Assembly: GCF_005116715.1 (NCBI RefSeq) | Contig: NZ_SWCI01000011.1 | Span: 29,365 to 93,364, forward strand | Direction: 5' to 3' | DNA length: 64,000 nucleotides | DNA from: Ferrimonas sediminicola | GTDB taxonomy: Bacteria > Pseudomonadota > Gammaproteobacteria > Enterobacterales > Shewanellaceae | In this document: positions 18,806-26,688 of the stretch, in pieces | Position numbering within the stretch: position 1 is the first letter of the stretch | Layout: each line of letters starts with the position of its first letter | Notes under the pieces: generated by a model | What the model saw: only the letters and a program-made list of their open reading frames with translations | Database searches by the model: none | Told to the model about the DNA's origin: nothing | Position numbers and translations under genes: made by a program

Positions 18806-19681
18806 TCAGCCACGGCGCGCCAGCAGGTTGAACAGGGCGCCGCTGAGGATCAGGCCACCACCGGCCAGGGTCCACAGGGAGGGGAGCTCGGCGAACACCA
18901 GCCACCCCAGGGCGAGGGAGAACAGCACCTGCACATAGGAGTAGGCCACCACCCGGTTGGCCACCTCTCCCTGCAGTGCCTTGGTCAGCCCCACCTGGCC
19001 CACCTGGGTGAACACCCCCACCAGCAGCAGCAGCCCCAGCGTCTCCGGTTCAGGAATCACCAGATCATCCCCCAGTAACAGCAGGGACAGGGGCAGGGCC
19101 AGCATCGGGAAGTAGAGGATGATCACCGAGCTGTCCTCGGTCTTGCTCAGTGTTTTCACCAGGATGTAGGCGATGGCACTGCCACCGGCGCCCGCCAGGC
19201 CGGCGGTCAGGCTCAGCAGGGGCAGGGGGGTGTCGGTGCTGGACCACACCGGTACCATCATGGTGGCCAGGCCCGTCAGGGAGAGGGCAATGCAGATCAG
19301 GGTAAAGCGGTGGATCCGCTCTCCCAGGAAGTGAAACGCCAGCAGGGCGGTGAACACCGGATGCAGGTATTGCAGCAGGGTGGCTTCGGCCAGGGGCAGG
19401 GTGGTGACCGCGTAGTAGACGCAGATCAGCGCCAGGGCGCCGGTGGCGCCCCGCGCCAGCAGCAACGGCTTGTTGTGACCCAGTGGTGCGATCCCCTTGC
19501 GACGGATATCCAGGTAGCTGAGCAACACCGACACCAGGGCCCGGGCGGCGACGATCTCCAGCACCGGGACTCCGCGGGCGCTGGCCAGCTTGACGCAGGC
19601 GGACATCAGGGCGAACCCCAGGGCGGACAGCAGGGCATAATAGACGGCGTGGGTCTGAGGAGTGGCACGGGTGCTGGGCAT
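18806..19681 (-). CDS. EamA/RhaT family (DMT) transporter
   Basis: 291 aa, ten predicted membrane helices in two EamA repeats (first about residues 12-140, second about 150-288). Typical features are the GFALMSACVKLAS opening, ARALVSVLLS, and ALLAFHFLGERI at the end of repeat one, with LGWLVFAELPSLWTLAGGGLILSGAL at the end of repeat two. Drug/metabolite transporter family; the substrate (amino acids or metabolites exported or taken up) cannot be predicted. The start at 19681 has AGGGAA upstream. A MITE-like element begins 118 bp upstream. Confidence 0.82.
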   Translation of the reverse strand: MPSTRATPQTHAVYYALLSALGFALMSACVKLASARGVPVLEIVAARALVSVLLSYLDIRRKGIAPLGHNKPLLLARGATGALALICVYYAVTTLPLAEATLLQYLHPVFTALLAFHFLGERIHRFTLICIALSLTGLATMMVPVWSSTDTPLPLLSLTAGLAGAGGSAIAYILVKTLSKTEDSSVIILYFPMLALPLSLLLLGDDLVIPEPETLGLLLLVGVFTQVGQVGLTKALQGEVANRVVAYSYVQVLFSLALGWLVFAELPSLWTLAGGGLILSGALFNLLARRG

Positions 19682-19799
19682 TTGCCGAAGATTCCCTGGA
19701 GAGATGAGAGGCGCACTATAGGAGCTGGCCTGACCCGGGTCAACCGAGACAGCACTGTACAGCACCTCAGCCGGTGTTATGATCCATTTATAGAGATAA

Positions 19800-20062
19800 T
19801 ACCAAGTGCATTAGGCATTTGCTCCATTCAGAACGTCTCTCTGCCACAGAATCTAGGCGCAACCGCTATGGCATAGTGGGCCTCTTTCGAGTGGATAAAA
19901 CAACGAGTCAGTGGCAGAGAGGCGTTCCCTCCGGGAGGATTTTAACGGGCTTTATGCTGCGTTAGGCAATCTTACTTTAGAGCCACTAGAGCTTCGCTTG
20001 TCTGCCTTGCCTAAAGCCCGTTAAATTTCAGATGAATGACCAGATATTTAATGCACTTGGTA
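19800..20062. mobile_element. MITE-like element, 263 bp, with terminal inverted repeats and TAA target duplication
   Basis: The ends are perfect inverted repeats TACCAAGTGCATTA / TAATGCACTTGGTA, flanked on both sides by TAA (19797-19799 and 20063-20065). Inside are two further nested inverted repeats: ACGTCTCTCTGCCAC near 19833 with GTGGCAGAGAGGCGT near 19910, and TTTAACGGGCTTTA near 19939 with TAAAGCCCGTTAAA near 20015. There is no open reading frame of note. Such a fold-back, non-coding element would need a transposase supplied in trans. Its right end is 16 bp from the yihY start codon, so it may contribute the promoter of yihY. Confidence 0.8.
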
Positions 20063-20078
20063 TAAACACAGGATTACT

Positions 20079-20957
20079 ATGAATATCATCACCCGGGCGC
20101 GGCTGCAGTGGCAGAGCTTTCCCTGGCGGCGCATCCCCGCCTACTTTCGCTTCCTGTTCCGGCGTAGCATGGAGAACCGGCTTCAGGTGACCTCCGGCTA
20201 CCTGGCCTACATGACCCTGCTCTCCCTGGTGCCGCTGATGGCGGTGGTGCTCTCCATCTTCTCCGCCTTTCCGGGGTTTGTGGGGGTCAAGGAGCAGGTG
20301 GAGCAGTTCATCTACACCAACTTTGTCCCCACCGCCAGCGGCGTGGTGCAGCAGTATCTGACCGAGTTTGTGGCCAACGCCTCGCGGATGACCGCAGTGG
20401 GGGTGGTGTTCCTGGCGGTGGTGGCGCTGGCGCTGATCTCCGCCATCGACAAGGCGCTGAATCAGATCTGGCGTATCCGCCAACGGCGCCGCTGGGTCTA
20501 CTCCTTCTCCATGTACTGGATGATCCTCACCCTGGGACCGATCCTGATGGGCGCCAGCATTGCAATGACCTCCTACCTGGTCTCCCTGAAGCTGTTGTCT
20601 GATGTGGGGCTGTCGGGGATGCTGCCCTTTTTTATGGCCAAGCTGCCCTTCCTGCTGTCGGTGCTGGCCTTTGTGCTGATCTACTCCCTGGTGCCCAACA
20701 CCCGGGTGCGTTTCCATCATGCCCTGGCCGGGGCGGTGGTGGCGGCCCTGCTGTTTGAGGCGGGCAAGCGCGGTTTCGCCTGGTACATCACCACCTTCCC
20801 CTCCTACGAGGCGATCTATGGCGCCCTGGCGGTGATCCCCATTCTGTTCGTTTGGGTCTATCTGTCCTGGATGATCCTGCTGCTGGGGGCCGAGGTCACC
20901 GCGTCCCTGCCGGAGTTTTTCGCCGTGACCGAACCACAAAAGGACGCGGAGTCATAA
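20079..20957 (+). CDS. yihY: YihY/BrkB family inner-membrane protein
   Basis: 292 aa with about six membrane helices. Family features are [27 protein letters not shown] near residue 40, the [15 protein letters not shown] segment near 125, [17 protein letters not shown] near 205 and [33 protein letters not shown] near 240. Once annotated as ribonuclease BN, a function since assigned elsewhere; a transporter-like role is suspected but unproved. The start ATG follows ACAGGA, only 16 bp after the MITE-like element. dtd follows 148 bp downstream, the order seen in many gammaproteobacteria. Confidence 0.88.
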   Translation: MNIITRARLQWQSFPWRRIPAYFRFLFRRSMENRLQVTSGYLAYMTLLSLVPLMAVVLSIFSAFPGFVGVKEQVEQFIYTNFVPTASGVVQQYLTEFVANASRMTAVGVVFLAVVALALISAIDKALNQIWRIRQRRRWVYSFSMYWMILTLGPILMGASIAMTSYLVSLKLLSDVGLSGMLPFFMAKLPFLLSVLAFVLIYSLVPNTRVRFHHALAGAVVAALLFEAGKRGFAWYITTFPSYEAIYGALAVIPILFVWVYLSWMILLLGAEVTASLPEFFAVTEPQKDAES

Positions 20958-21105
20958 AACTGGAGGCGTTGTTGCTGCGTCAGTCGTTTCCTCAGGCAAG
21001 CCCATGACCTGAGGTGACGTTGGTCGATCTCTAGGGAGCAAAGATCGCCTTGAGTTCACCGGCGCGGTTCGCCAAACTGTTGCGCTGAATCAGACGAGGT
21101 AACAG

Positions 21106-21543
21106 ATGATCGCATTAGTGCAGCGGGTCTCCACCGCCAAAGTGGAGGTGGAGGGGCGGGTCACCGGCGAGATCGACCGGGGGCTGCTGGTGCTCCTGGG
21201 GGTAGAGCGGCAGGACGACGGTGAGCGGATGCGCAAGCTGGCGGACAAGGTGATGAAATACCGTATCTTCAGTGACGATGAGGGCAAGATGAACCTCAAC
21301 GTGCGTCAGGCGGGCGGCAAGCTGCTGGTGGTGAGCCAGTTCACCCTGGCGGCGGACACCGGCAAGGGGCTGCGTCCCAGCTTCTCTGGCGCCGGCAAAC
21401 CGGACCAGGCCCAGGCCCTGTACCAGGAGTTCGTCGCCTACTGCCGCAGCAGCGGCATGGAGGTGGAGACCGGTGAGTTTGCCGCCGACATGCAGGTGTC
21501 CCTGACCAACGACGGCCCGGTGACCTTTCACCTGCAGGTCTAG
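21106..21543 (+). CDS. dtd: D-aminoacyl-tRNA deacylase
   Basis: 145 aa, full length. It starts [23 protein letters not shown] with GAGGTAACAG upstream. It carries the [17 protein letters not shown] motif with the catalytic-pocket residues and, at the C-terminus, the [10 protein letters not shown] segment containing the Gly-Pro cis dipeptide motif region. DTD removes D-amino acids (and Gly) mischarged on tRNA. It is followed by a strong bidirectional terminator. Confidence 0.95.
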   Translation: MIALVQRVSTAKVEVEGRVTGEIDRGLLVLLGVERQDDGERMRKLADKVMKYRIFSDDEGKMNLNVRQAGGKLLVVSQFTLAADTGKGLRPSFSGAGKPDQAQALYQEFVAYCRSSGMEVETGEFAADMQVSLTNDGPVTFHLQV

Positions 21544-21572
21544 GGGGCAGACGGGCCCTGGACCCCAACGGA

Positions 21573-21604
21573 CAACGCCGCGGACTCCGCGGCGTTGTTG
21601 TTTC
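21573..21604. terminator. Bidirectional terminator between dtd and cheV
   Basis: A long GC stem, CAACGCCGCGG/CCGCGGCGTTG, is followed by TTGTTT on the plus side; on the minus side the downstream sequence is CGTTGG, less T-rich, so it works best for dtd. Confidence 0.7.
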
Positions 21605-21617
21605 CGGCCGAGCCGGA

Positions 21618-22490
21618 TCAGTCGTGGTGGGCGCCCCGGGCGATGGCGGCCAGCAGCGCTTCCGGATCGAACTTGCAGAGCCCCTCGTTGGCGCCGCTGC
21701 TTTCGGTGTAGCGGCGGCAAACATCGCTGTTGAGGGAGGTGTGCAGGATGATGTAGGTCTCCTTGAGGCACTCTTCGCCGCGCACCGTGGTGGCCAGCTG
21801 GTAGCCGTCCAGCTCCGGCATCTCGATGTCCGACACCAGGATCTGGATCGGTACACCGGCGTTGGCCTGACGCTGCAGGGTCTCCAGGGCGGCCCGGCCG
21901 TTGGGGGCGCTGTGGTAGTCGATGCCGTGCTGCTCCAGCACCATCGCCAACTGACGGCGGGCGAAGCGGGAGTCGTCACAGATGAGGATGCGTTGACCGC
22001 GAATCTCCGACAGGGTCTCCGGAGTGAGGATGAAATCCTCCACCTGCCGGTTGGCATTGAGGCCGACGGTCTCGTTGAGGATGCGCTCCAGATCCAGCAC
22101 CTGCACCAGGTCGTGGTCGCGGCGAATCACGCCGGAGCTGTAGCTGGAGTCCCCCAGTCTGCTGGGCATGGCGGCTACATCGTTGCTGTTGCAATAGTGG
22201 ATGGTGTCGATGCCGGTGACCAGCAGGCCAAACAGCTTGCCCTGGACCTCGCACACCACCACCTGCCGGCACTCGTCCGATCGCATGCCGATGGCGCTGG
22301 CCAGATCGATCACCGTCAGGGTGTGGCCGCGCAGGGGCATGGTGCCCACCACGCAGGGATGGCTGCCGGGGATCTGGTTGAACTGGCGAGTGGTGACGAT
22401 CTCCCTCACTTTCAGGGTGGTGATGGCGAAAGCACGTTTAGGGCCCAGGGTAAAAACCAGAAACTCCTGGCGATTGTTCTCTTGAGTCAT
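21618..22490 (-). CDS. cheV: Chemotaxis coupling protein CheV (CheW-receiver fusion)
   Basis: 290 aa. An N-terminal CheW-like domain (EFLVFTLGPKRAFAITTLKVREIV ... CVVGTMPLRGHTLTVIDLASAIG) is followed by a receiver domain starting ILICDDSRFARRQL, with Asp in ILVSDIEMPELDGYQL. The motif CKFDPEALLAAI near the end is usual for CheV. It couples chemoreceptors to CheA, and its phosphorylation adjusts adaptation. The start at 22490 was chosen because MTQENNRQEFLVFTLG matches homologues; the upstream frame is not coding-like. Divergent from the yiiD-like gene. It indicates a motile host. Confidence 0.93.
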   Translation of the reverse strand: MTQENNRQEFLVFTLGPKRAFAITTLKVREIVTTRQFNQIPGSHPCVVGTMPLRGHTLTVIDLASAIGMRSDECRQVVVCEVQGKLFGLLVTGIDTIHYCNSNDVAAMPSRLGDSSYSSGVIRRDHDLVQVLDLERILNETVGLNANRQVEDFILTPETLSEIRGQRILICDDSRFARRQLAMVLEQHGIDYHSAPNGRAALETLQRQANAGVPIQILVSDIEMPELDGYQLATTVRGEECLKETYIILHTSLNSDVCRRYTESSGANEGLCKFDPEALLAAIARGAHHD

Positions 22491-22640
22491 CCCAAAAATC
22501 CCAACTGACGACAGACTTAACTCTATATCGACCAACGCGGCCCAGGCTTGAGCCCGCGGTCCGCCCAAGATGCCTTGGTCGGGCCGGGGTGTCCAGCCTA
22601 TCTATGATATTCTCATCGCTAATTTGTTCTGGAACAGGTT

Positions 22641-23510
22641 ATGGACCCAGCCATGAAGATCTTCGCCCCCAGCCACCAGCAGTTGTCCCAGGTGTTCGAC
22701 CTGAGATATCGCGTCTTGCGCGCCCCCTGGGATCAGCCCAGGGGCAGTGAGCAGGATGAGCTCGAAGGGGAGGCGGTGCATCGGGCACTGTCGGATCAAT
22801 CCGGCCGCATCCTGGCCACCGGCCGGTTGCACCCCCTGTCGTGCCGGCGTGGCCAGATCCGCTTTATGGCGGTGGAGCCTGAGTGGCAGGGCCGTGGCCT
22901 GGGCGGCCGTCTGCTGCACGCGCTGGAGCAGGCGGCACAGGCCTCGGGCCTGGAGGCGATCGAGCTGCAGGCCAGGGAGGAGCAGGCGCCTTTCTATCTG
23001 GCCAGGGGCTACCGCGATTTGGGGCAGGGGCACACCCTGTTCGGTGCCGTGCCCCACCGCCGCATGGCCAAGCTGTTGCCGGCGGCGGTGACGCGGCTCA
23101 CCGATACCTGGCATGCCACCATCCCCCTGTCCGAGTTCATGCAGGTGGAGGCGCACGGCTTTGACGGACACCGGTTCGAGACCCGCGCCAGCTTCGAGCG
23201 TGGCCGCAACCTGCATGGCACCCTGTTTGCCGGGGCGGGCTACAGCCAGGCCACTCTGACCGGCTGGGGGCGGGTGTGGCTGGAGCTGCAGCTCCAGGGC
23301 GTCGAGGGGGAGATCGTGCTGGCCAGGGCCGAGGTCAACTACAGCAGGCCGGTGCGCCACTCTCCCCATGCCTGGGTCGAGGCCGGGGAGCTGGATCTCT
23401 CCCCCCTGAGCCAGGGGCGCAACGCCAAGGTGCCGTTGACGGTTCAGCTGGCCGACGGCCTGACCCTGGAGGCGCTGTTTGCGGTGTTGCCGCCCGGGCC
23501 CGGTGCGTGA
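22641..23510 (+). CDS. YiiD-like GNAT acetyltransferase fused to a hot-dog thioesterase domain
   Basis: 289 aa. Residues 1-140 form a GNAT domain with the acetyl-CoA loop VEPEWQGRGLGGRLL near 77-91 and ARGYRDLG. Residues 150-285 form a YiiD_C (PF09500-type) hot-dog domain (NLHGTLFAGAGYSQATLTGWGRVWLEL, AEVNYSRPVR). This is the two-domain layout of E. coli YiiD; the C-terminal domain has been linked to malonyl-ACP decarboxylation that primes fatty-acid synthesis, so a lipid-synthesis role is possible here. There are two ATGs in the first five codons; I use the first, with GGAACAGG upstream. A terminator shared with the converging DUF3014-like gene follows. Confidence 0.82.
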   Translation: MDPAMKIFAPSHQQLSQVFDLRYRVLRAPWDQPRGSEQDELEGEAVHRALSDQSGRILATGRLHPLSCRRGQIRFMAVEPEWQGRGLGGRLLHALEQAAQASGLEAIELQAREEQAPFYLARGYRDLGQGHTLFGAVPHRRMAKLLPAAVTRLTDTWHATIPLSEFMQVEAHGFDGHRFETRASFERGRNLHGTLFAGAGYSQATLTGWGRVWLELQLQGVEGEIVLARAEVNYSRPVRHSPHAWVEAGELDLSPLSQGRNAKVPLTVQLADGLTLEALFAVLPPGPGA

Positions 23511-23517
23511 CCAAAAG

Positions 23518-23543
23518 AAAGCCCCGCAAAGCGGGGCTTTTTG
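23518..23543. terminator. Bidirectional Rho-independent terminator
   Basis: AAAGCCCCGC/GCGGGGCTTTTT with a 3-nt AAA loop lies between the converging yiiD-like and DUF3014-like genes, with T-runs in both directions. Confidence 0.9.
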
Positions 23544-23558
23544 CTGTTGTTGGGAGAC

Positions 23559-24431
23559 TCAGTCGTTCATGGCGGCCTTGAATCGGCGCAGGGTGGACTT
23601 GAGCTTGCCGGCGTTGTCCGGGCCCATGCGCAGCATCAGCTTGGCGGCATCGCTGAGTCCCTCCAGCTTGTCATCCTGGAAGGTGTAGTTCACCGAGTGA
23701 CTCTCCAGGGCGATGGCGGTGTCGATCTCCGGGGCCGCCAGCATCAGGTTGATCGCCTCCATCATCCGTGCCCGGAAGCCGTCCTCGTAGCCTAGTTCGG
23801 CGTAGGCCTGCTCGAACAGGGGCTCCATCAGCAGGTAGCTGTCCCGCAGCGCCTGCTCATCCAGGCGGTAGAGGAAGCTGGTGTAGGCATCGAATCGGTG
23901 GAAGCCATCGGGATCCAGGTAGAGTTGGCCGTTCACGTCCACCGCCTTGAACTGTTCGGTGAGCTTCTTGAACGGCCCCTGGGTACGCAGCACATTGCCC
24001 TGGGCCAGGTTATCCACCAGGCTGACAAAGCGGCGCACCAGGCTGTCGGACACCAGCAGCTGCCCCAGCTGCATGCCATCGGCCAGCTTGTTCAGTTCGC
24101 CCTTGGCGAAATCGTCGGATTCGGCCAGGCTGGGCAGCACCACCTGGGGTTCCGGCTGGGGTTCCGGCTGGGGTTCCGGCTCTGCCGGCTCAGGTTCGGG
24201 CTCGGGCTGCGGCTCCGGTTCCACCACAGGTTCCGTCGGCAGCGGCTCGGTGGGGACCTCCACCGCAGGCTCGATCACCGGCTCAATGGGATCGGCGGTC
24301 ACCTTGGGGGACTCAGGCTCGCCCGCCAGGTAGACCCAGGCGCCGATGCTGAGCAGGATCACCAGCGCCACCGCGCCCATGACGAGGGTGTTGTTGCTGG
24401 AACTGGAGGTGTCGCGTTCGTTGGAATTCAT
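23559..24431 (-). CDS. DUF3014-like membrane-anchored protein with Pro-Glu repeat stalk
   Basis: 290 aa. One TM helix (LVMGAVALVILLSIGAWVYLA, about residues 16-36) is followed by a long Pro/Glu/Gln-rich stalk (about 40-98; PEPQPEPEPEPAEPEPQ, encoded by short imperfect DNA repeats around 24147-24185). A folded C-terminal domain with VLPSLAESDDFAKGELNKLADG and LVRRFVSLVDNLAQG matches the DUF3014 pattern. Type II inner-membrane topology with a periplasmic domain is predicted. Function unknown. The start follows GAGGAGCAGAG. It lies 60 bp downstream of recG on the same strand. Confidence 0.8.
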   Translation of the reverse strand: MNSNERDTSSSSNNTLVMGAVALVILLSIGAWVYLAGEPESPKVTADPIEPVIEPAVEVPTEPLPTEPVVEPEPQPEPEPEPAEPEPQPEPQPEPQVVLPSLAESDDFAKGELNKLADGMQLGQLLVSDSLVRRFVSLVDNLAQGNVLRTQGPFKKLTEQFKAVDVNGQLYLDPDGFHRFDAYTSFLYRLDEQALRDSYLLMEPLFEQAYAELGYEDGFRARMMEAINLMLAAPEIDTAIALESHSVNYTFQDDKLEGLSDAAKLMLRMGPDNAGKLKSTLRRFKAAMND

Positions 24432-24491
24432 CTGGTGTCTCTGCTCCTCTGCCGACCCGGTTTCCCATTGTGCAAAATTACTCCGGGCTGT

Positions 24492-26567
24492 CTAGGCTTG
24501 GCTGTAAATCTCTCGCCCTTTTAACCACCTATCTATAAGCGGCTGCACATTTTGGGGGTGATTCCGCATCAGGTGCTCCGCCAGCCGCTTCACCTGGGGG
24601 ATGAGGGCGCCATCCCGAACCAGGTCGGCGATCTTCAGATCCGCCAAGCCGGTCTGCTTGGTGCCCAGTACTTCGCCGGGGCCACGAATCTCCAGATCCT
24701 TCTGGGCGATGACAAAGCCATCATTGCTCTCCCTCAGCACGCCGATGCGCGCCTGGGCGGTCTTGGACAGCGGGGGATGATACAGCAGCACGCAGTGGCT
24801 GGCGGTGCTGCCCCGGCCCACCCGGCCCCGAAGCTGGTGCAACTGGGCCAGGCCCAGCCGCTCCGGATTTTCGATGATCATCAGGCTGGCGTTGGGCACG
24901 TCCACCCCCACCTCGATCACCGTGGTGGCCACCAGCAGATCCAGCTCTCCCCCCTTGAACTGCTCCATCACCTGCTGTTTGTCCGCCGGCTTCATCCGTC
25001 CATGTACCAGTCCGACTCGCAAATCCGCCAGTTGTTCCCCCAGCTCCCGGGCGGTGTCCTCGGCGGCCTGGCACTGGAGCACCTCGGACTCATCGATCAG
25101 GGTGCACACCCAGTAGGCCTGACGTCCCTGCTTCTTGCAGGCCTGGCGAACCCGCTGCACCACCTGGTGGCGGCGGTTGTCGCCGATGGCCACTGTGGTC
25201 ACCGGGGTGCGTCCCGGGGGCAGCTCGTCGATGACCGAGGTGTCGAGATCGGCGTAGGCGGTCATCGCCAGGGTGCGGGGGATGGGGGTGGCGGTCATGA
25301 TCAACTGGTGGGGGTAGTTCCCCTCCTTGAGCCCCTTCTCCCGCAGCTCCAGTCGCTGGTGCACCCCGAAGCGGTGCTGCTCATCGATGATGATCAGCGC
25401 CAGGTGGTCGAAGCTGACCTGGTCCTGGAAGATGGCATGGGTGCCAACGATCATCCTGGCGGTGCCATCGGCCACCCGGGCCAGGGTCTGCTCCCTGGCC
25501 TTGCCCTTGAGCTTACCCGCCAGCCAGGCCACCGGATAACCCAGGGGCTCCAGCCAGTTGGCGAAGGCCAGGGCATGTTGCTCGGCCAGCAGTTCGGTGG
25601 GGGCCATCAACGCCACCTGGCGTCCCTGTCCCAAGGCGGTCAGGGCCGCCAGCGCGGCCACCAGGGTCTTGCCGGAGCCTACGTCACCCTGAACCAGGCG
25701 CATCATCGGCTGCGGGGCGGCCAGGTCGGCGCGGATCTCGGCCACCACCCGCTTCTGGGCGGCGGTGGGTTCGAAGGGCAGCCGGGCCAGGAAATCCTGC
25801 TCCAGGGAGGGATCCAGGGCCAGGGGCTGGGCACGGTGCTGGTCGGCGCTCTGGCGCAGCTGCAGCATGGAGAGGTTCTGGGCCAGCAGCTCCTCCATCG
25901 CCAGACGTTGCTGGTTGGGGTGCTGCCCCTGGGCCAGCAGCTCCACGTCGGCGTCGGCGGGGGGACGATGGACATACTCCAGAGCCTGGGCCATGCTCAC
26001 CTGTTGGTCGTAGAGGCCCTCGGGCAGCAGTTCCGGCACCCGGGCGGAGCGCAGCTTATCCACCGCCTGCTCGGCCAGTTTGCGCAGGCTCAGCTGCTTC
26101 AGCCCTTCGGTGGTGGGGTAGATGGGGGTGAGCCGCTCCTGCAGTGCCAGTGCGTCCGCCTCGTCGGAGAGGCTGTACTCCGGGTGGATGATCTCCAGCC
26201 CATGCAGTCCGCGACGGATCTCGCCGAAGGCACGAATGCGTTTGCCGTTTTGCAGGCTGTTCTTCTGGGCCATGGCGAAGTTGAAAAACCTCAGGGTGAG
26301 GCTGCCGCTGGCGTCCATCATCTTGACGGTCATCATCCGCTTGCGGCCGTAGGTCACCTGGCTGGAGAGGATCTCGCCCTCCACCGTGCCATGGATGCCG
26401 GGCATCAGCTCGGCAATGGCCCACAGCCGGGTACGGTCCTCGTAGCGCAGGGGCAGGTGGAACAGCAGGTCCTGCACCGATTCGAGGCCAAGCTTGGCCA
26501 GTTTCTCCGCTACTTTGCTGCCCACTCCCTTGAGGGAGGTCACCGGCAGTGCCGCCAGATCCGTCAC
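24492..26567 (-). CDS. recG: ATP-dependent DNA helicase RecG
   Basis: 691 aa. The N-terminal wedge/OB domain (about 60-150) begins VTSLKGVGSKVAEKLAKLG. SF2 motifs are Walker A GDVGSGKT near 297, DEQHRFG (Walker B variant typical of RecG), TATPIPRTLAMT, the helicase C part with VIEVGVDVPNASLMIIENPERLGLAQLHQLRGRVGR, and the C-terminal RecG segment KDLEIRGPGEVLGTKQTG. RecG remodels stalled forks and branched DNA. It sits next to the trmH-ridA-spoT-rpoZ-gmk block, as in E. coli, with the acyl-CoA synthetase gene between. Confidence 0.97.
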   Translation of the reverse strand: MTDLAALPVTSLKGVGSKVAEKLAKLGLESVQDLLFHLPLRYEDRTRLWAIAELMPGIHGTVEGEILSSQVTYGRKRMMTVKMMDASGSLTLRFFNFAMAQKNSLQNGKRIRAFGEIRRGLHGLEIIHPEYSLSDEADALALQERLTPIYPTTEGLKQLSLRKLAEQAVDKLRSARVPELLPEGLYDQQVSMAQALEYVHRPPADADVELLAQGQHPNQQRLAMEELLAQNLSMLQLRQSADQHRAQPLALDPSLEQDFLARLPFEPTAAQKRVVAEIRADLAAPQPMMRLVQGDVGSGKTLVAALAALTALGQGRQVALMAPTELLAEQHALAFANWLEPLGYPVAWLAGKLKGKAREQTLARVADGTARMIVGTHAIFQDQVSFDHLALIIIDEQHRFGVHQRLELREKGLKEGNYPHQLIMTATPIPRTLAMTAYADLDTSVIDELPPGRTPVTTVAIGDNRRHQVVQRVRQACKKQGRQAYWVCTLIDESEVLQCQAAEDTARELGEQLADLRVGLVHGRMKPADKQQVMEQFKGGELDLLVATTVIEVGVDVPNASLMIIENPERLGLAQLHQLRGRVGRGSTASHCVLLYHPPLSKTAQARIGVLRESNDGFVIAQKDLEIRGPGEVLGTKQTGLADLKIADLVRDGALIPQVKRLAEHLMRNHPQNVQPLIDRWLKGREIYSQA

Positions 26568-26650
26568 TCAGTGATCCATCAATACTGTAAATATGATCAG
26601 ATAATAGCAGCCCTGCCTCAGGGAATCAGCCCCTTAGGCGACGCAAACAG

Positions 26651-26673
26651 GCGGGGGCCCATAGGGCCCCCGC
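26651..26673 (-). terminator. Strong hairpin, probable terminator of the acyl-CoA synthetase gene
   Basis: GCGGGGGCCC/GGGCCCCCGC with a 3-nt loop, 16 bp past the stop at 26689. The following minus-strand sequence TGTTTGCG is only moderately T-rich, so termination is likely but not certain. Confidence 0.6.
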
Positions 26674-26688
26674 GGTGCAGTCGGTGTC

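Noticed and set aside
20958..21105. Small RNA or leader between yihY and dtd
   Set aside because: Only weak inverted repeats and no terminator or conserved element; treated as a spacer with the dtd ribosome site.
24147..24190. Short tandem DNA repeats as a mobile or regulatory repeat
   Set aside because: They encode the Pro-Glu-Gln stalk of the DUF3014-like protein and are explained by it.
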